A stretch of DNA of 64,000 bases from the NCBI RefSeq assembly GCF_014779595.1, contig NZ_JACXZT010000002.1:372001-436000 (forward strand), written 5' to 3'. Of this stretch, positions 8,921 through 17,700 are shown piece by piece. The DNA comes from Halomonas sp. ML-15. GTDB taxonomy: Bacteria; Pseudomonadota; Gammaproteobacteria; Pseudomonadales; Halomonadaceae. Both the position numbers and the translations under genes were made by a program. How positions within the stretch are numbered: position 1 is the stretch's first letter; every line of letters starts with the position of its first letter. The notes under the pieces were generated by a model that did not search any database, was not told the DNA's origin, and worked only from the letters and a program-made list of their open reading frames with translations.

Positions 8921-9943
8921 ATGAAAGATAACAAAATCAACAAGCTAATAATTTGTTTGCCGCTGCTAGGCTTAGCCTTGGTGACATCCGATGCTCAGGC
9001 GAGCGAGACCACACTGAATTTCCATAGCGGTCTGGCGCAGTCCCGGCCGGAGGCAGCGCATATTGAGGAGTTCGCCAGGTTAGTGGAGGAGAAATCCGGC
9101 GGCGAACTGAAGATTAACGTCAATCATGCTGGTGCACTGGGGCTCAGGGAAGCGGATATACTGCGTACCTTGCAGCGCGGCATGGTGGATATGGCACTGT
9201 TGTACGGGGAGTATTACACCCGGGATGCGCCTGCACTCTCCGCGGTATACGCCCAAGGGGCGATCACCGAGCCAGAGCAGCACCTTGAGATTCTGCCCGT
9301 CATCAAGGAGCTGTACGACGATGGCTTCGCACAATGGGATATTCACACTGTGGGGGGAGTGGTAGCGCCGGTATTCGATGTGGGGTTGCACTGCAAGGAG
9401 CCGGTTAACACCCTCGAGGACTTACAGGATAAGAAAGTGAGGGTCTGGTCGAGGCACCTCGTCGAGACCTTCGATGAGTTGGGCATTGCCGCTCAGGTGA
9501 TCCCTCAGAATGATATGTATATGGCCCTACAGACGGGTGTCGTGGACTGCGCCTACTATCTCTCTACTGTCGCCAAGACCATTTCTCTACAGGAAGTAAC
9601 CGAATACGAGGCTTACCTGCATCCCTGGGCCGCGGCACCCTGGATATTCGGCATCAGTGAACGAGCACTGGGCCGATTGAACGACAACCAGCGTCAAGCA
9701 TTGGAAGAGGCCGGTCAGGAGGTGTGGGACATCACTCGTGAGCTGGCCGTGGATCCAGAGCGAGAGTCCGAGGCACGCACAGAGCGCGAAGCGCTGGGTA
9801 TCACCGTGCTCGAGCCATTCTCCGCTGAGGATGTTGATACCTTCGTGACGGCGGCCTGGAACAACTGGCAGAGCCTGGCGGAGAACGCTGGGGAGGATGG
9901 CCTGCGTTACTACGAGACAGTGACCAAAGCACTTTCCGAGTGA
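8921..9943 (+). CDS. TRAP transporter substrate-binding protein (DctP)
   Basis: This periplasmic solute receptor of a tripartite ATP-independent transporter is 340 residues from the ATG at 8921, which has GAAGG 10 bases upstream and starts directly at a signal peptide (MKDNKINKLIICLPLLGLAL, cleavage near DAQA). In-frame ATGs at 8876 and 8885 would place extra residues before the signal and are disfavoured. The family ligand arginine is probably the one in KVRVWSRHLVETF. It is followed by an intrinsic terminator and then dctQ and dctM. The ligand cannot be named. The shared upstream motif and position between glyA and soxB suggest a compound of betaine/sarcosine metabolism. Confidence 0.9.
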   Translation: MKDNKINKLIICLPLLGLALVTSDAQASETTLNFHSGLAQSRPEAAHIEEFARLVEEKSGGELKINVNHAGALGLREADILRTLQRGMVDMALLYGEYYTRDAPALSAVYAQGAITEPEQHLEILPVIKELYDDGFAQWDIHTVGGVVAPVFDVGLHCKEPVNTLEDLQDKKVRVWSRHLVETFDELGIAAQVIPQNDMYMALQTGVVDCAYYLSTVAKTISLQEVTEYEAYLHPWAAAPWIFGISERALGRLNDNQRQALEEAGQEVWDITRELAVDPERESEARTEREALGITVLEPFSAEDVDTFVTAAWNNWQSLAENAGEDGLRYYETVTKALSE

Positions 9944-9954
9944 GGCCTATCCAT

Positions 9955-9984
9955 CGGGAGCCAGTCACTGGCTCCCGAGTTTTT
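9955..9984 (+). terminator. Intrinsic terminator/attenuator inside the TRAP operon
   Basis: The arms CGGGAGCCAG (9955-9964) and CTGGCTCCCG (9968-9977) are perfectly complementary with a 3-nt loop and are followed by AGTTTTT. It lies 12 bp after the dctP stop and 24 bp before the dctQ ribosome site, so it should reduce membrane subunit expression relative to the binding protein. Confidence 0.85.
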
Positions 9985-10007
9985 GTCATTTCAGGGTGGA
10001 TAAATCG

Positions 10008-10517
10008 ATGCTGAAGAAAATGAGCGCCATCGTCGAGCGATCGGCTCATGGCGCCTTTCTGCTTGGCGTGCTCAGCGGTATTGCGATGACGGGGCTGATC
10101 TTCGTCAGTACGCTGATGCGCTATATTGGTGGCCGGCCCGTGCGTTTTTCTGACGAGCTGGCCGGTCTGTTATTTCTTTCCATGACCTTCCTCTGCCTGC
10201 CCTACGTGCTGGACAAGGGGCGCCATATCCGCATAGAGATCGTGCGAAGGCTGGTGCCAGAGCCGGCGGCCGGCATAATGGATATGATCGGCACGCTCAC
10301 CTTGGTGACCTTCTGCGTGGTGTTCGCCTATGAGGCGTGGGACTTCATGGAGTTCTCCCACTCTATCCGATCGCGAACGGATATCAGCGGCATCCTGCTA
10401 TGGCCCTGGATGACGCTCATGCCGATATCCATGCTGCTGTGCATACTGGTGCAATTTCGCCATGGCATACGTCAAGCGCCTAGCGACAATGTTTCGTCTG
10501 GGGAGGTTGGGCCATGA
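10008..10517 (+). CDS. TRAP transporter small permease (DctQ)
   Basis: This is a 169-residue membrane protein with four predicted transmembrane segments, the small subunit that joins the receptor-loaded DctM channel. The ATG at 10008 is preferred over the GTG at 9996 because a GGGTGG-like ribosome site lies about 8 bases before it. The family signature around DELAGLLFLSMTFLCLPYVLDKGRHIRI (residues about 42-70) is clear, including the conserved arginine-histidine pair after the second membrane segment. Its stop overlaps the dctM start by 4 bp, so the two membrane subunits are translationally coupled. Confidence 0.9.
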   Translation: MLKKMSAIVERSAHGAFLLGVLSGIAMTGLIFVSTLMRYIGGRPVRFSDELAGLLFLSMTFLCLPYVLDKGRHIRIEIVRRLVPEPAAGIMDMIGTLTLVTFCVVFAYEAWDFMEFSHSIRSRTDISGILLWPWMTLMPISMLLCILVQFRHGIRQAPSDNVSSGEVGP

Positions 10518-11797
10518 GCTGGTTACTGCTTAGTGGTGGGCTTGCCGTACTTCTTACTAGCGGGGCAATCCTGGGTGCGGCGCTGGGGTTGGTTGGCATG
10601 GCGCTGCTGCATTTCCAGGCCAATGGTGCTACACCCCTGGCGATCACCGCTTCTTGGAACATGTTGACCGACTTTACCCTGAGCGCGGTGCCACTGTTCA
10701 TTTTTCTTGGGGAGGTTCTCCTGGCGAGTGGTATATCCAAGCGAGTCTATAATGGTCTGACGCCACTCTTTGCACGTGTGCCGGGGCAGCTGCTGCATAC
10801 CAATATTGCGGTATGTACACTGTTCGGTGCCGTCAGCGGCTCCAGCACCTCGACGGCCGCTGCCATTGGCTCGGTAGGTTATCCTGAGCTGAGATCGCGC
10901 GGCTATGAGCCCGGTATGGTGGTAGGTAGTTTGGCGGCGGGCGGCACCTTGGGCCTATTGATACCGCCGAGCCTGGCGCTGATCATCTACGGCGCCACCC
11001 AGAATGTCTCCATCGGCACCCTGTTCGTCGCCGGTATGCTGCCGGGCCTGATGATTGCTTGCGCCTTTTCAATATGGATCATCGTACGCACTAAGCTTGG
11101 CGGGCCGATTGCACCCGTGGCGGAGGGGCGGATGGACTGGCTAGCGGTGGCCCGCGGGCTTAAGGAGATCTGGCCGCTGCCGATCCTGATCTTCTTTGTT
11201 CTCGGGACCATTTACTTAGGTATTGCGACACCAACAGAGTCCGCTGCTCTAGGTGTTGTCGCGAGTATCGTGCTGGGCATGACGTGGGGAAATCTCGATC
11301 TACCCAAGCTGTGGCAGGCGTTCAAGAACGCCTCCCTGATGTTTGCGGCAATTGGCATGATTTTACTCGGCACGGTCATTCTATCTCAGGCGGTTAGTCT
11401 GTTGGGCATCCCCCGCTCCGCGATAGACGCTATCAGTGGTTTTGGCCTAGGCCCCTACGGTATTCTGCTATTAATCGTCATCATCTATATTGTGCTGGGT
11501 TGTTTTTTCGATGGTATTTCACTGCTATTGATGACGCTACCCATCACCTTCCCTATGATTATTGGCCTTGGGTTTGATCCCATCTGGTTTGGCATCGTCG
11601 TTACCTTGTTGGTCGAGATAGGAATGATAACTCCTCCCATGGGGTTGAATCTTTTTGTCTTGACATCCATTTCCAAAAACGAAGTCGACCTCACCACTGC
11701 GGCCAAGGCTTCCTTGCCCTATTGGCTGATACTGCTTGGCGCGGTGGGGCTGTTCACGCTTTTCCCTGAGCTAATCCTCTGGGTCACACGCTGGTAG
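10514..11797 (+). CDS. TRAP transporter large permease (DctM)
   Basis: This 427-residue protein has 12 or more membrane segments and is the Na+-dependent transport subunit of the TRAP system. Family motifs include LFGAVSGSSTSTAAAIG (about 98-114), GGTLGLLIPPSLALIIYG (about 140-157) and a C-terminal TPPMGLNLFV. It starts within the dctQ stop codon (ATGA). Na+ coupling fits a halophile. After its stop an inverted repeat (11825-11851) is the only candidate terminator. Confidence 0.93.
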   Translation: MSWLLLSGGLAVLLTSGAILGAALGLVGMALLHFQANGATPLAITASWNMLTDFTLSAVPLFIFLGEVLLASGISKRVYNGLTPLFARVPGQLLHTNIAVCTLFGAVSGSSTSTAAAIGSVGYPELRSRGYEPGMVVGSLAAGGTLGLLIPPSLALIIYGATQNVSIGTLFVAGMLPGLMIACAFSIWIIVRTKLGGPIAPVAEGRMDWLAVARGLKEIWPLPILIFFVLGTIYLGIATPTESAALGVVASIVLGMTWGNLDLPKLWQAFKNASLMFAAIGMILLGTVILSQAVSLLGIPRSAIDAISGFGLGPYGILLLIVIIYIVLGCFFDGISLLLMTLPITFPMIIGLGFDPIWFGIVVTLLVEIGMITPPMGLNLFVLTSISKNEVDLTTAAKASLPYWLILLGAVGLFTLFPELILWVTRW

Positions 11798-11824
11798 CGG
11801 AGTAAATATCTTCATACTGCTCGA

Positions 11825-11851
11825 CCTGCCATGGGGGTTGTGCATGGCAGG
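11825..11851. terminator. Inverted repeat after dctM
   Basis: CCTGCCATG (11825-11833) and CATGGCAGG (11843-11851) form a 9-bp stem with a 9-nt loop. The bases after it (CTGCGCTTCTCTT) are only partly T-rich, so it may act as a weak or Rho-assisted terminator. Confidence 0.4.
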
Positions 11852-11872
11852 CTGCGCTTCTCTTGACCTGTC

Positions 11873-11899
11873 TGTCGCAAATGCGACCTGGCATGACGC
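11873..11899. promoter_or_regulatory. Putative GbdR/SouR-like repeat upstream of soxB
   Basis: TGTCGC (11873-11878) and TGACGC (11894-11899) are 21 bp apart, about 110 bp before the soxB start. The palindrome GTCGCA-AA-TGCGAC (11874-11887) overlaps the first half. The element matches the glyA one in sequence and spacing. Confidence 0.5.
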
Positions 11900-12006
11900 T
11901 GGCGAGTAGTTCGTCGCAACGAACGACTCTTACCATCGTCGGCAGTGATGAAGTCATTCACCACCTTGCAACTGCGCCCGGCGCAGCCATCCCGCAGGAG
12001 TCGACC

Positions 12007-13257
12007 ATGCAACGATATTCCGGCTTCGGCCTGGTCAAGCACGCGCTGAGCCATCATGAGCACTGGGAGCGCCAGTGGCGCAACCCCACGCCCAAGAAAC
12101 AGTACGACGTGATCATCGTCGGTGGTGGCGGCCACGGCCTGGCCACCGCCTACTACCTGGCCAAGGAGCACGGTATCACCAACGTAGCGGTGGTCGAGAA
12201 GGGCTGGCTGGGCGGTGGTAATACGGCTCGCAATACCACCATCGTGCGTTCCAACTATCTATGGGACGAAGCGGCGGCGCTCTACGAGCACTCCATGAAA
12301 CTCTGGGAAGGGCTCTCCCAGGACATCAACTACAACGTGATGTTCTCCCAGCGCGGCGTGCTCAATCTTGGCCACACCCTGCAGGACATGCGCGACATCC
12401 AGCGCCGGGTCAACGCCAACCGCCTCAACGGCGTCGACGGCGAAGTGCTCGATGCCGCCGGCGTGCAGCAGATCGTGCCGATTCTCGATTGCTCCAAGCG
12501 TGCGCGCTACCCGGTGATGGGCGCCTCCTGGCAGCCGCGGGCCGGCGTGGCACGCCACGACGCCGTGGCCTGGGGCTATGCCCGAGCCGCCGATGCGCTG
12601 GGCGTCGACCTGCTGCAGAACACCGAGGTCACCGGCTTCAAGATCCGCGACGGCCGCGTCTACGGCGTGCACACCAACCGCGGCGATATCGAGGCCAAGA
12701 CCATCGGCTGCGTCACCGCCGGCAACTCCGGGGTGCTGGCCAAGATGGCCGGCTTCCGGCTGCCGCTGGAGTCCCACCCGCTGCAGGCGCTGGTCTCCGA
12801 ACCGCTCAAGCCGGTGCTCGACACCGTGGTGATGTCCAACCACGTCCACGGCTACATCAGCCAGTCGGACAAGGGCGACCTGGTGATCGGCGCCGGCATC
12901 GACGGCTACAACGGCTACGGCCAGCGCGGCAGCTTCCCCACCGTGGAGCACACCCTCCAGGCCATCGTCGAGATGTTCCCGATCTTCTCGCGGGTGCGCA
13001 TGAACCGCCAGTGGGGCGGCATCGTCGACACCTGCCCGGACGCCTGCCCGATCCTGTCGAAGACGCCGGTGAAGGGGCTGTTCTTCAACTGTGGCTGGGG
13101 GACCGGTGGCTTCAAGGCCACGCCTGGTTCGGGGCATGTCTTTGCCGCCAGCCTGGCCAAGGGTGAAATGCATCCGATTGCCGCGCCGTTCTCCATCGAC
13201 CGCTTCCATAGCGGAGCGCTGATCGACGAGCACGGTGCGGCCGGCGTAGCGCATTGA
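12007..13257 (+). CDS. soxB: Sarcosine oxidase beta subunit
   Basis: SoxB is the FAD-dependent catalytic subunit of heterotetrameric sarcosine oxidase, which converts sarcosine, THF and O2 to glycine, 5,10-methylene-THF and H2O2. The ATG at 12007 has AGGAG 6 bases upstream and gives 416 residues, the family length; the in-frame extension to 11863 reads through the regulatory region and is rejected. The dinucleotide motif VGGGGHG starts at residue 38, and the [16 protein letters not shown] segment after it is characteristic. It heads soxBDAG-purU. A 112-bp gap separates it from soxD. Confidence 0.96.
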   Translation: MQRYSGFGLVKHALSHHEHWERQWRNPTPKKQYDVIIVGGGGHGLATAYYLAKEHGITNVAVVEKGWLGGGNTARNTTIVRSNYLWDEAAALYEHSMKLWEGLSQDINYNVMFSQRGVLNLGHTLQDMRDIQRRVNANRLNGVDGEVLDAAGVQQIVPILDCSKRARYPVMGASWQPRAGVARHDAVAWGYARAADALGVDLLQNTEVTGFKIRDGRVYGVHTNRGDIEAKTIGCVTAGNSGVLAKMAGFRLPLESHPLQALVSEPLKPVLDTVVMSNHVHGYISQSDKGDLVIGAGIDGYNGYGQRGSFPTVEHTLQAIVEMFPIFSRVRMNRQWGGIVDTCPDACPILSKTPVKGLFFNCGWGTGGFKATPGSGHVFAASLAKGEMHPIAAPFSIDRFHSGALIDEHGAAGVAH

Positions 13258-13369
13258 GTGATTAATGAGAATAGGCGCCCCGACAAATCGTCGTGGACAG
13301 GTGCTCGAGATGAGCGCCGGATAAGCTCATCGATGCCGGATTGAGAAAGTCTCTCCAAGGGAGAACCCC

Positions 13370-13711
13370 ATGTTTCAAATCTACTGCCCCTATTGCGAGG
13401 AGCTCCGCGAAGAAGAGGAGTTCCACCCCAAGGGCCAGGCCCATATCCTGCGGCCCGCGGACCCCGACGCCTGCACCGATGAGGAGTGGGGCGACTATCT
13501 GTTCTTCCGCGACAACCCGCGCGGCATCCATCACGAACTCTGGGTGCACGCCGTCGGCTGTCGCAAGTTCTTCAACATCACCCGGCACACCGTGAGCTAC
13601 GCGATTCTCGAAACCTACAAGATCGGCGAGCAGCCCAGCGTTACCGCTGAGCCTTCGGTCAGCGAAGCGGCCACCGCTACTGATGATGTCCGCCAAGGAG
13701 TCCGCGCATGA
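13370..13711 (+). CDS. soxD: Sarcosine oxidase delta subunit
   Basis: This is the small zinc-binding subunit of sarcosine oxidase, 113 residues. Zinc ligands are visible as Cys6 and Cys9 (CPYC), His60 and Cys64. The ribosome site AAGGGAG lies about 8 bases before the ATG. The last 25 residues after IGEQPS are a low-complexity acidic/threonine tail, longer than the core needs. Its stop overlaps the soxA start (ATGA). Confidence 0.95.
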   Translation: MFQIYCPYCEELREEEEFHPKGQAHILRPADPDACTDEEWGDYLFFRDNPRGIHHELWVHAVGCRKFFNITRHTVSYAILETYKIGEQPSVTAEPSVSEAATATDDVRQGVRA

Positions 13712-16700
13712 ACCAGCAAGTGCAGCGCCTCGCCCAGGGCGGGCGCATCGACCGCAGCCGACCGCTCAGCTTCACCTTCAATGGCCAGACCTACCAGGGC
13801 TATCACGGTGACACCCTGGCCTCGGCACTGATTGCCAACGGCGTCGATATCGTCAATCGCAGCTTCAAGTACTCGCGGCCGCGGGGCATCGTCGCCGCCG
13901 GCGCCGAGGAGCCCAATGCGGTGGTTCAGCTCGGCGCCTCGGAAGCCGCTCAGGTACCTAACGTGCGCGCCACCCAGCAAGCGCTCTACGACGGCCTGGT
14001 GGCGCGCAGCACCAACGGCTGGCCGAGCGTGCAGAAGGACCTGATGGGCCTGGTCGGCAAGGTCGGCGGCCACTTCATGCCGCCGGGCTTCTACTACAAG
14101 ACCTTCATGGCCCCGGCCTCGATGTGGATGACCTACGAGAAGTATATCCGCAAGAGCGCTGGCCTCGGGCGCAGTCCCGCCGAGGCCGACCCGGACATCT
14201 ATGACCACTTCAATCGCCACTGCGAGGTGCTGGTGATCGGTGCCGGCCCGGCGGGGCTCGCCGCCGCCCTGGCTGCCGCGCGCAGCGGCCTGCGGGTAAT
14301 CCTCGCCGACGAGCAGGAGGAGATGGGCGGCTCGCTGCTGGATAGTCACGAGATCCTCGACGGCCAGCCGGCGGACCAGTGGGTCGCCGGGGTGCTCGAG
14401 GAGCTGGGCGGCATGGCCAATGTCACCCTGCTGCCGCGCACCACCGCCAACGGCTACCACGACCACCACTTCGTCACCCTGCACGAGCGGCGCACCGAGC
14501 ACCTGGCCGATTGCGCGCCGGCCAGCGCCGAGGGCGCACGCCAGAGCCGGGCGCGACTGCACCGGGTGCGTGCCGGCCAGGTGATACTGGCCACCGGCGC
14601 CCACGAGCGACCGCTGGTCTACGCTGGCAACGACGTGCCGGGCAATCTGCTGGCCGGCGCCGTCTCCACCTATATCCGCCGCTATGGCGTGGTGCCAGGC
14701 AAACGGCTTGTGCTCTCCACCAGCAATGATCACGCCTACCGCGCGGCCCTCGACTGGCACGCGGCCGGCCATGAGGTAGTGGCCATCGTCGATGCTCGCG
14801 AAGCGCCGGATGGCAACCTGGTCGACGCGGCCCGCCAGCGCGGCATCCGCGTGATCACCAGCAGCGCGGTGATCGAGGCCAAGGGCGCCAACCGCGTCTC
14901 GGCGGCGCGTGTCGCCAAGATCGATATCGACGGCTTCCGGGTGGCCGGACCAGTGGAGACCCTGGCCTGCGACTGCGTGGCCAGCTCCGGCGGCTACAGC
15001 CCAGTGATTCACCTCGCCTCCCACACTGGCGCGCGGCCGACCTGGAACGACGCCCTGCTCGGCTTCGTACCGACTCTGGTCGACGGCGTCCACGCCGCCG
15101 GGGGCGCCCAGGGCATCTACTCTCTGGGTGAGGTACTGGCCGACGGTGCCGCGGTTGGCGCCCGCGTCGCCTCGGTGCTTGGCGGTAGCGCCGAGCCGCT
15201 GACCCTGCCGGCCTGCGAGGCGATCAGTGAATCGCCGGCCTGCGCGCTCTTTCAGATTCCCCATGAGAAACCGACCCTGCGCGCGCCCAAGCAGTTCGTC
15301 GACTTGCAGAACGACGTCACCGCGGCGGCCATCGAACTCGCCACCCGCGAGGGCTTCGAGTCCATCGAGCACGTCAAGCGCTACACCGCCATGGGCTTCG
15401 GCACCGATCAAGGCAAGCTCGGCAATATCAACGGCATGGCCATCGCCGCGCGCTGCCTGAAGCGCACCATCCCCGAGGTGGGCACCACCGTATTCCGCCC
15501 CAACTACACACCGGTGACCTTTGGCGCCATCGTCGGTCGCCACTGCGGCGAGCTGTTCGACCCCGAGCGCTACACCGCGCTGCACCAGTGGCACGTGGAG
15601 AACGGCGCCGAGTTCGAGGACGTCGGCCAGTGGAAGCGTCCCTGGTACTACCCCCGCACGCTGAGCGGCAAGCCGGAGAGCATGCACGAGGCGGTGGCCC
15701 GGGAGTGCCGTGCGGTGCGCGAGGGGGTCGGTATCCTCGACGCCTCGACGCTGGGCAAGATCGACATCCAAGGCCCGGACGCCCGCGAGTTCCTGGCCCG
15801 CATCTACACCAACAAGTGGGCGAAACTGGCGGTGGGCAAGTGCCGCTACGGCCTGATGTGCAAGGACGACGGCATGGTCACCGACGACGGTGTGACCAGC
15901 TGCCTGGCCGATAACCACTTCGTGATGACCACCACCACCGGCGGCGCCGCGGCGATCCTCGAGTGGCTGGAGCTGTGGCACCAGACCGAGTGGCCTGAGC
16001 TCGACGTGACCTTTACCTCGGTGACCGACCACTGGGCGACCATGACGATTACCGGGCCCAAGTCGCGTCAGCTGCTCGCCGAGCTGACCGATATCGACCT
16101 CGACCGCGACAGCTTCAAGTTCATGGACTGGCGCGAGGGCACGGTGGCCGGGGTGCCGGCGCGGGTCTTCCGTATCTCTTTCACCGGCGAGCTGACCTTC
16201 GAGATCAACGTCCAGGCCCACTACGCCATGCACGTCTGGAAGGCGCTGTTCGTCCACGGCGAGAAGTACCAGCTGACGCCTTACGGCACCGAAACCATGC
16301 ACGTCCTGCGCGCCGAGAAGGGCTTTATCATCGTCGGCCAGGACACCGACGGTTCGGTGACCCCGGAAGACCTCGGCATGCAGTGGTGCGTGGGCTACGA
16401 CAAGCCGTTCTCGTGGATCGGCAAGCGCGCGCTGACCCGCAGCGACACCGCCCGCCGCGACCGCAAGCAGCTGGTGGGCCTCAAGCCCAAGGACCCCAAG
16501 GTAGTGTTGGAGGAGGGCGCGCAGATCGTCTTCGACCCAAACCACGCCATCCCCATGCCGATGGTGGGTCACGTCACCTCGAGCTACTACAGCCCGACCC
16601 TGGAGAGCGGCTTCGCTCTGGCGGTGGTCAAGGGCGGCCACGACAGGATGGGCGAGAGCGTCTATCTGCCGATGGTCGACGGCAGCGTCCACGAAGCGGA

Positions 16701-16752
16701 GATCACCAGCCCGATCTTCATCGATCCCAAGGGAGAGCGTCAGCATGTCTAA
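13708..16752 (+). CDS. soxA: Sarcosine oxidase alpha subunit
   Basis: SoxA (1014 residues) carries the NAD site and the folate-binding domain of sarcosine oxidase. Domains in order are an N-terminal ferredoxin-like segment (about 15-110, FTFNGQTYQGYHGDTLASAL), a FAD/NAD(P)-type domain with VIGAGPAG at about 174-181, a central SoxA A3 region, and a C-terminal GcvT-like aminomethyltransferase fold (about 610-1000) that loads the methylene group onto THF. It is coupled to soxD by a 4-bp overlap and to soxG by an 8-bp overlap. A very long antisense frame over this gene is only a GC-driven shadow. Confidence 0.97.
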   Translation: MNQQVQRLAQGGRIDRSRPLSFTFNGQTYQGYHGDTLASALIANGVDIVNRSFKYSRPRGIVAAGAEEPNAVVQLGASEAAQVPNVRATQQALYDGLVARSTNGWPSVQKDLMGLVGKVGGHFMPPGFYYKTFMAPASMWMTYEKYIRKSAGLGRSPAEADPDIYDHFNRHCEVLVIGAGPAGLAAALAAARSGLRVILADEQEEMGGSLLDSHEILDGQPADQWVAGVLEELGGMANVTLLPRTTANGYHDHHFVTLHERRTEHLADCAPASAEGARQSRARLHRVRAGQVILATGAHERPLVYAGNDVPGNLLAGAVSTYIRRYGVVPGKRLVLSTSNDHAYRAALDWHAAGHEVVAIVDAREAPDGNLVDAARQRGIRVITSSAVIEAKGANRVSAARVAKIDIDGFRVAGPVETLACDCVASSGGYSPVIHLASHTGARPTWNDALLGFVPTLVDGVHAAGGAQGIYSLGEVLADGAAVGARVASVLGGSAEPLTLPACEAISESPACALFQIPHEKPTLRAPKQFVDLQNDVTAAAIELATREGFESIEHVKRYTAMGFGTDQGKLGNINGMAIAARCLKRTIPEVGTTVFRPNYTPVTFGAIVGRHCGELFDPERYTALHQWHVENGAEFEDVGQWKRPWYYPRTLSGKPESMHEAVARECRAVREGVGILDASTLGKIDIQGPDAREFLARIYTNKWAKLAVGKCRYGLMCKDDGMVTDDGVTSCLADNHFVMTTTTGGAAAILEWLELWHQTEWPELDVTFTSVTDHWATMTITGPKSRQLLAELTDIDLDRDSFKFMDWREGTVAGVPARVFRISFTGELTFEINVQAHYAMHVWKALFVHGEKYQLTPYGTETMHVLRAEKGFIIVGQDTDGSVTPEDLGMQWCVGYDKPFSWIGKRALTRSDTARRDRKQLVGLKPKDPKVVLEEGAQIVFDPNHAIPMPMVGHVTSSYYSPTLESGFALAVVKGGHDRMGESVYLPMVDGSVHEAEITSPIFIDPKGERQHV

Positions 16753-17398
16753 CTCTGCGATGAGCCGGGTCAACCTCTACGATACCCGCGCCGATCACGC
16801 CAGCGTGGCGGCCGAGACACCGCTGGCCTACTCGCTGCAGCGCAGCGGGGCGCCGGCCCCCAGCGCCGCAAGCCGCGTGGTACTGCGCGAGCAGGCGTTT
16901 CTCGGCCACCTGATCCTGCGCGGCGGGGCCATCGTGCTCGACGAGGCGCTGCGCGAGGTGCTGGATATCGGCCTGCCGGGCCGTCCCAATACCCTGAGCT
17001 GGGATGCCAGCGGCGAGCGCTCCATCCAGTGGCTATCGCCGGACGAGTGGCTGCTGATCGTCCCCGGCGGCGAGGCCTTCGCCGTCGAGCGGCAGCTACG
17101 CGAGCGCCTCGGCGATGCCAGCTTCGCTATCGTCGACGTCAGCGGCGGCCAGACGCTGCTCACCCTCGAGGGCGACGCGGTGCCCGAGCTGCTGATGAAG
17201 TCGGTGGTCTACGACGTCGACCCGAGCCACTTCGCGGTAGGCAAAGGAGTGACCACGGTATTCGCCAAGGCCACCGTTATCGTGCGCCGCAGTGGCGAGT
17301 CGCGCTGGGAGCTGGTGGTGCGCAGAAGCTTCGCCGACTACTGCTACCGCTGGTTGCTGGATGCCGGCGAGGAGTATGCAATAGGGGTAGAGCGCTAG
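16745..17398 (+). CDS. soxG: Sarcosine oxidase gamma subunit
   Basis: SoxG, 217 residues, is a GcvT-like structural subunit that packs near SoxA in the heterotetramer. The region QWLSPDEWLLIVPGG (about 97-111) and the C-terminal SRWELVVRRSFADYCYRWLLDAG are typical. It starts 8 bp inside soxA. About 300 bp of repeat-bearing sequence separate it from purU. Confidence 0.94.
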   Translation: MSNSAMSRVNLYDTRADHASVAAETPLAYSLQRSGAPAPSAASRVVLREQAFLGHLILRGGAIVLDEALREVLDIGLPGRPNTLSWDASGERSIQWLSPDEWLLIVPGGEAFAVERQLRERLGDASFAIVDVSGGQTLLTLEGDAVPELLMKSVVYDVDPSHFAVGKGVTTVFAKATVIVRRSGESRWELVVRRSFADYCYRWLLDAGEEYAIGVER

Positions 17399-17420
17399 TT
17401 GGCAACGCGAACACCGCTAT

Positions 17421-17476
17421 GGTCAGCATAAGCGACAAGGGGCATGCTCAAGCAAACCGTCTACGGCAGGGATGCC
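17421..17476. repeat. First copy of a 56-bp duplicated leader between soxG and purU
   Basis: This 56-bp stretch matches 17629-17684 at 49 of 56 positions with no gap, and similarity continues weakly into GAGCCCCCA after both copies. It contains GCGACA (reverse of TGTCGC). The following ACGGCA-GGGA-TGCCGT hairpin resembles an extragenic repeat. The whole 302-bp gap (17399-17700) holds no gene that I can support. Confidence 0.75.
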
Positions 17477-17628
17477 GTCGTCGAGCCCCCAGGGATGGGT
17501 TCACGGCGTGTTTGCGGAACATTCCCCTTCGTCGCGTAGCGAGGGATGGCGAACTCCAGATGAACAGCGCCTCCTCGTAAGCCTGTCGACGGATCAGTCC
17601 TGAGCTATCTGCGATAGCGCTGCTCAAT

Positions 17629-17684
17629 AGTCAATATAAGCGACAATAGGCATGCTCAAGCATACCGTCTGCGGCAGGGATGCC
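17629..17684. repeat. Second copy of the 56-bp leader, directly before purU
   Basis: This copy lies 208 bp after the first and runs up to 17 bp before the purU start, so it likely contains the functional purU promoter or regulator site. GCGACA at 17640-17645 is the reverse complement of the TGTCGC half-site. Confidence 0.75.
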
Positions 17685-17700
17685 CATCAAGGAGCCCCCA

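Noticed and set aside
13615-16773. Very long antisense open frame (over 1000 codons) across soxA
   Set aside because: The forward strand encodes an unmistakable SoxA with all domains. The antisense frame has no motif and results from high GC at third positions.
17416-17580. Gene remnant between soxG and purU
   Set aside because: No frame continues with similarity to either neighbour. The sequence is better explained by a duplicated leader and hairpin repeat.
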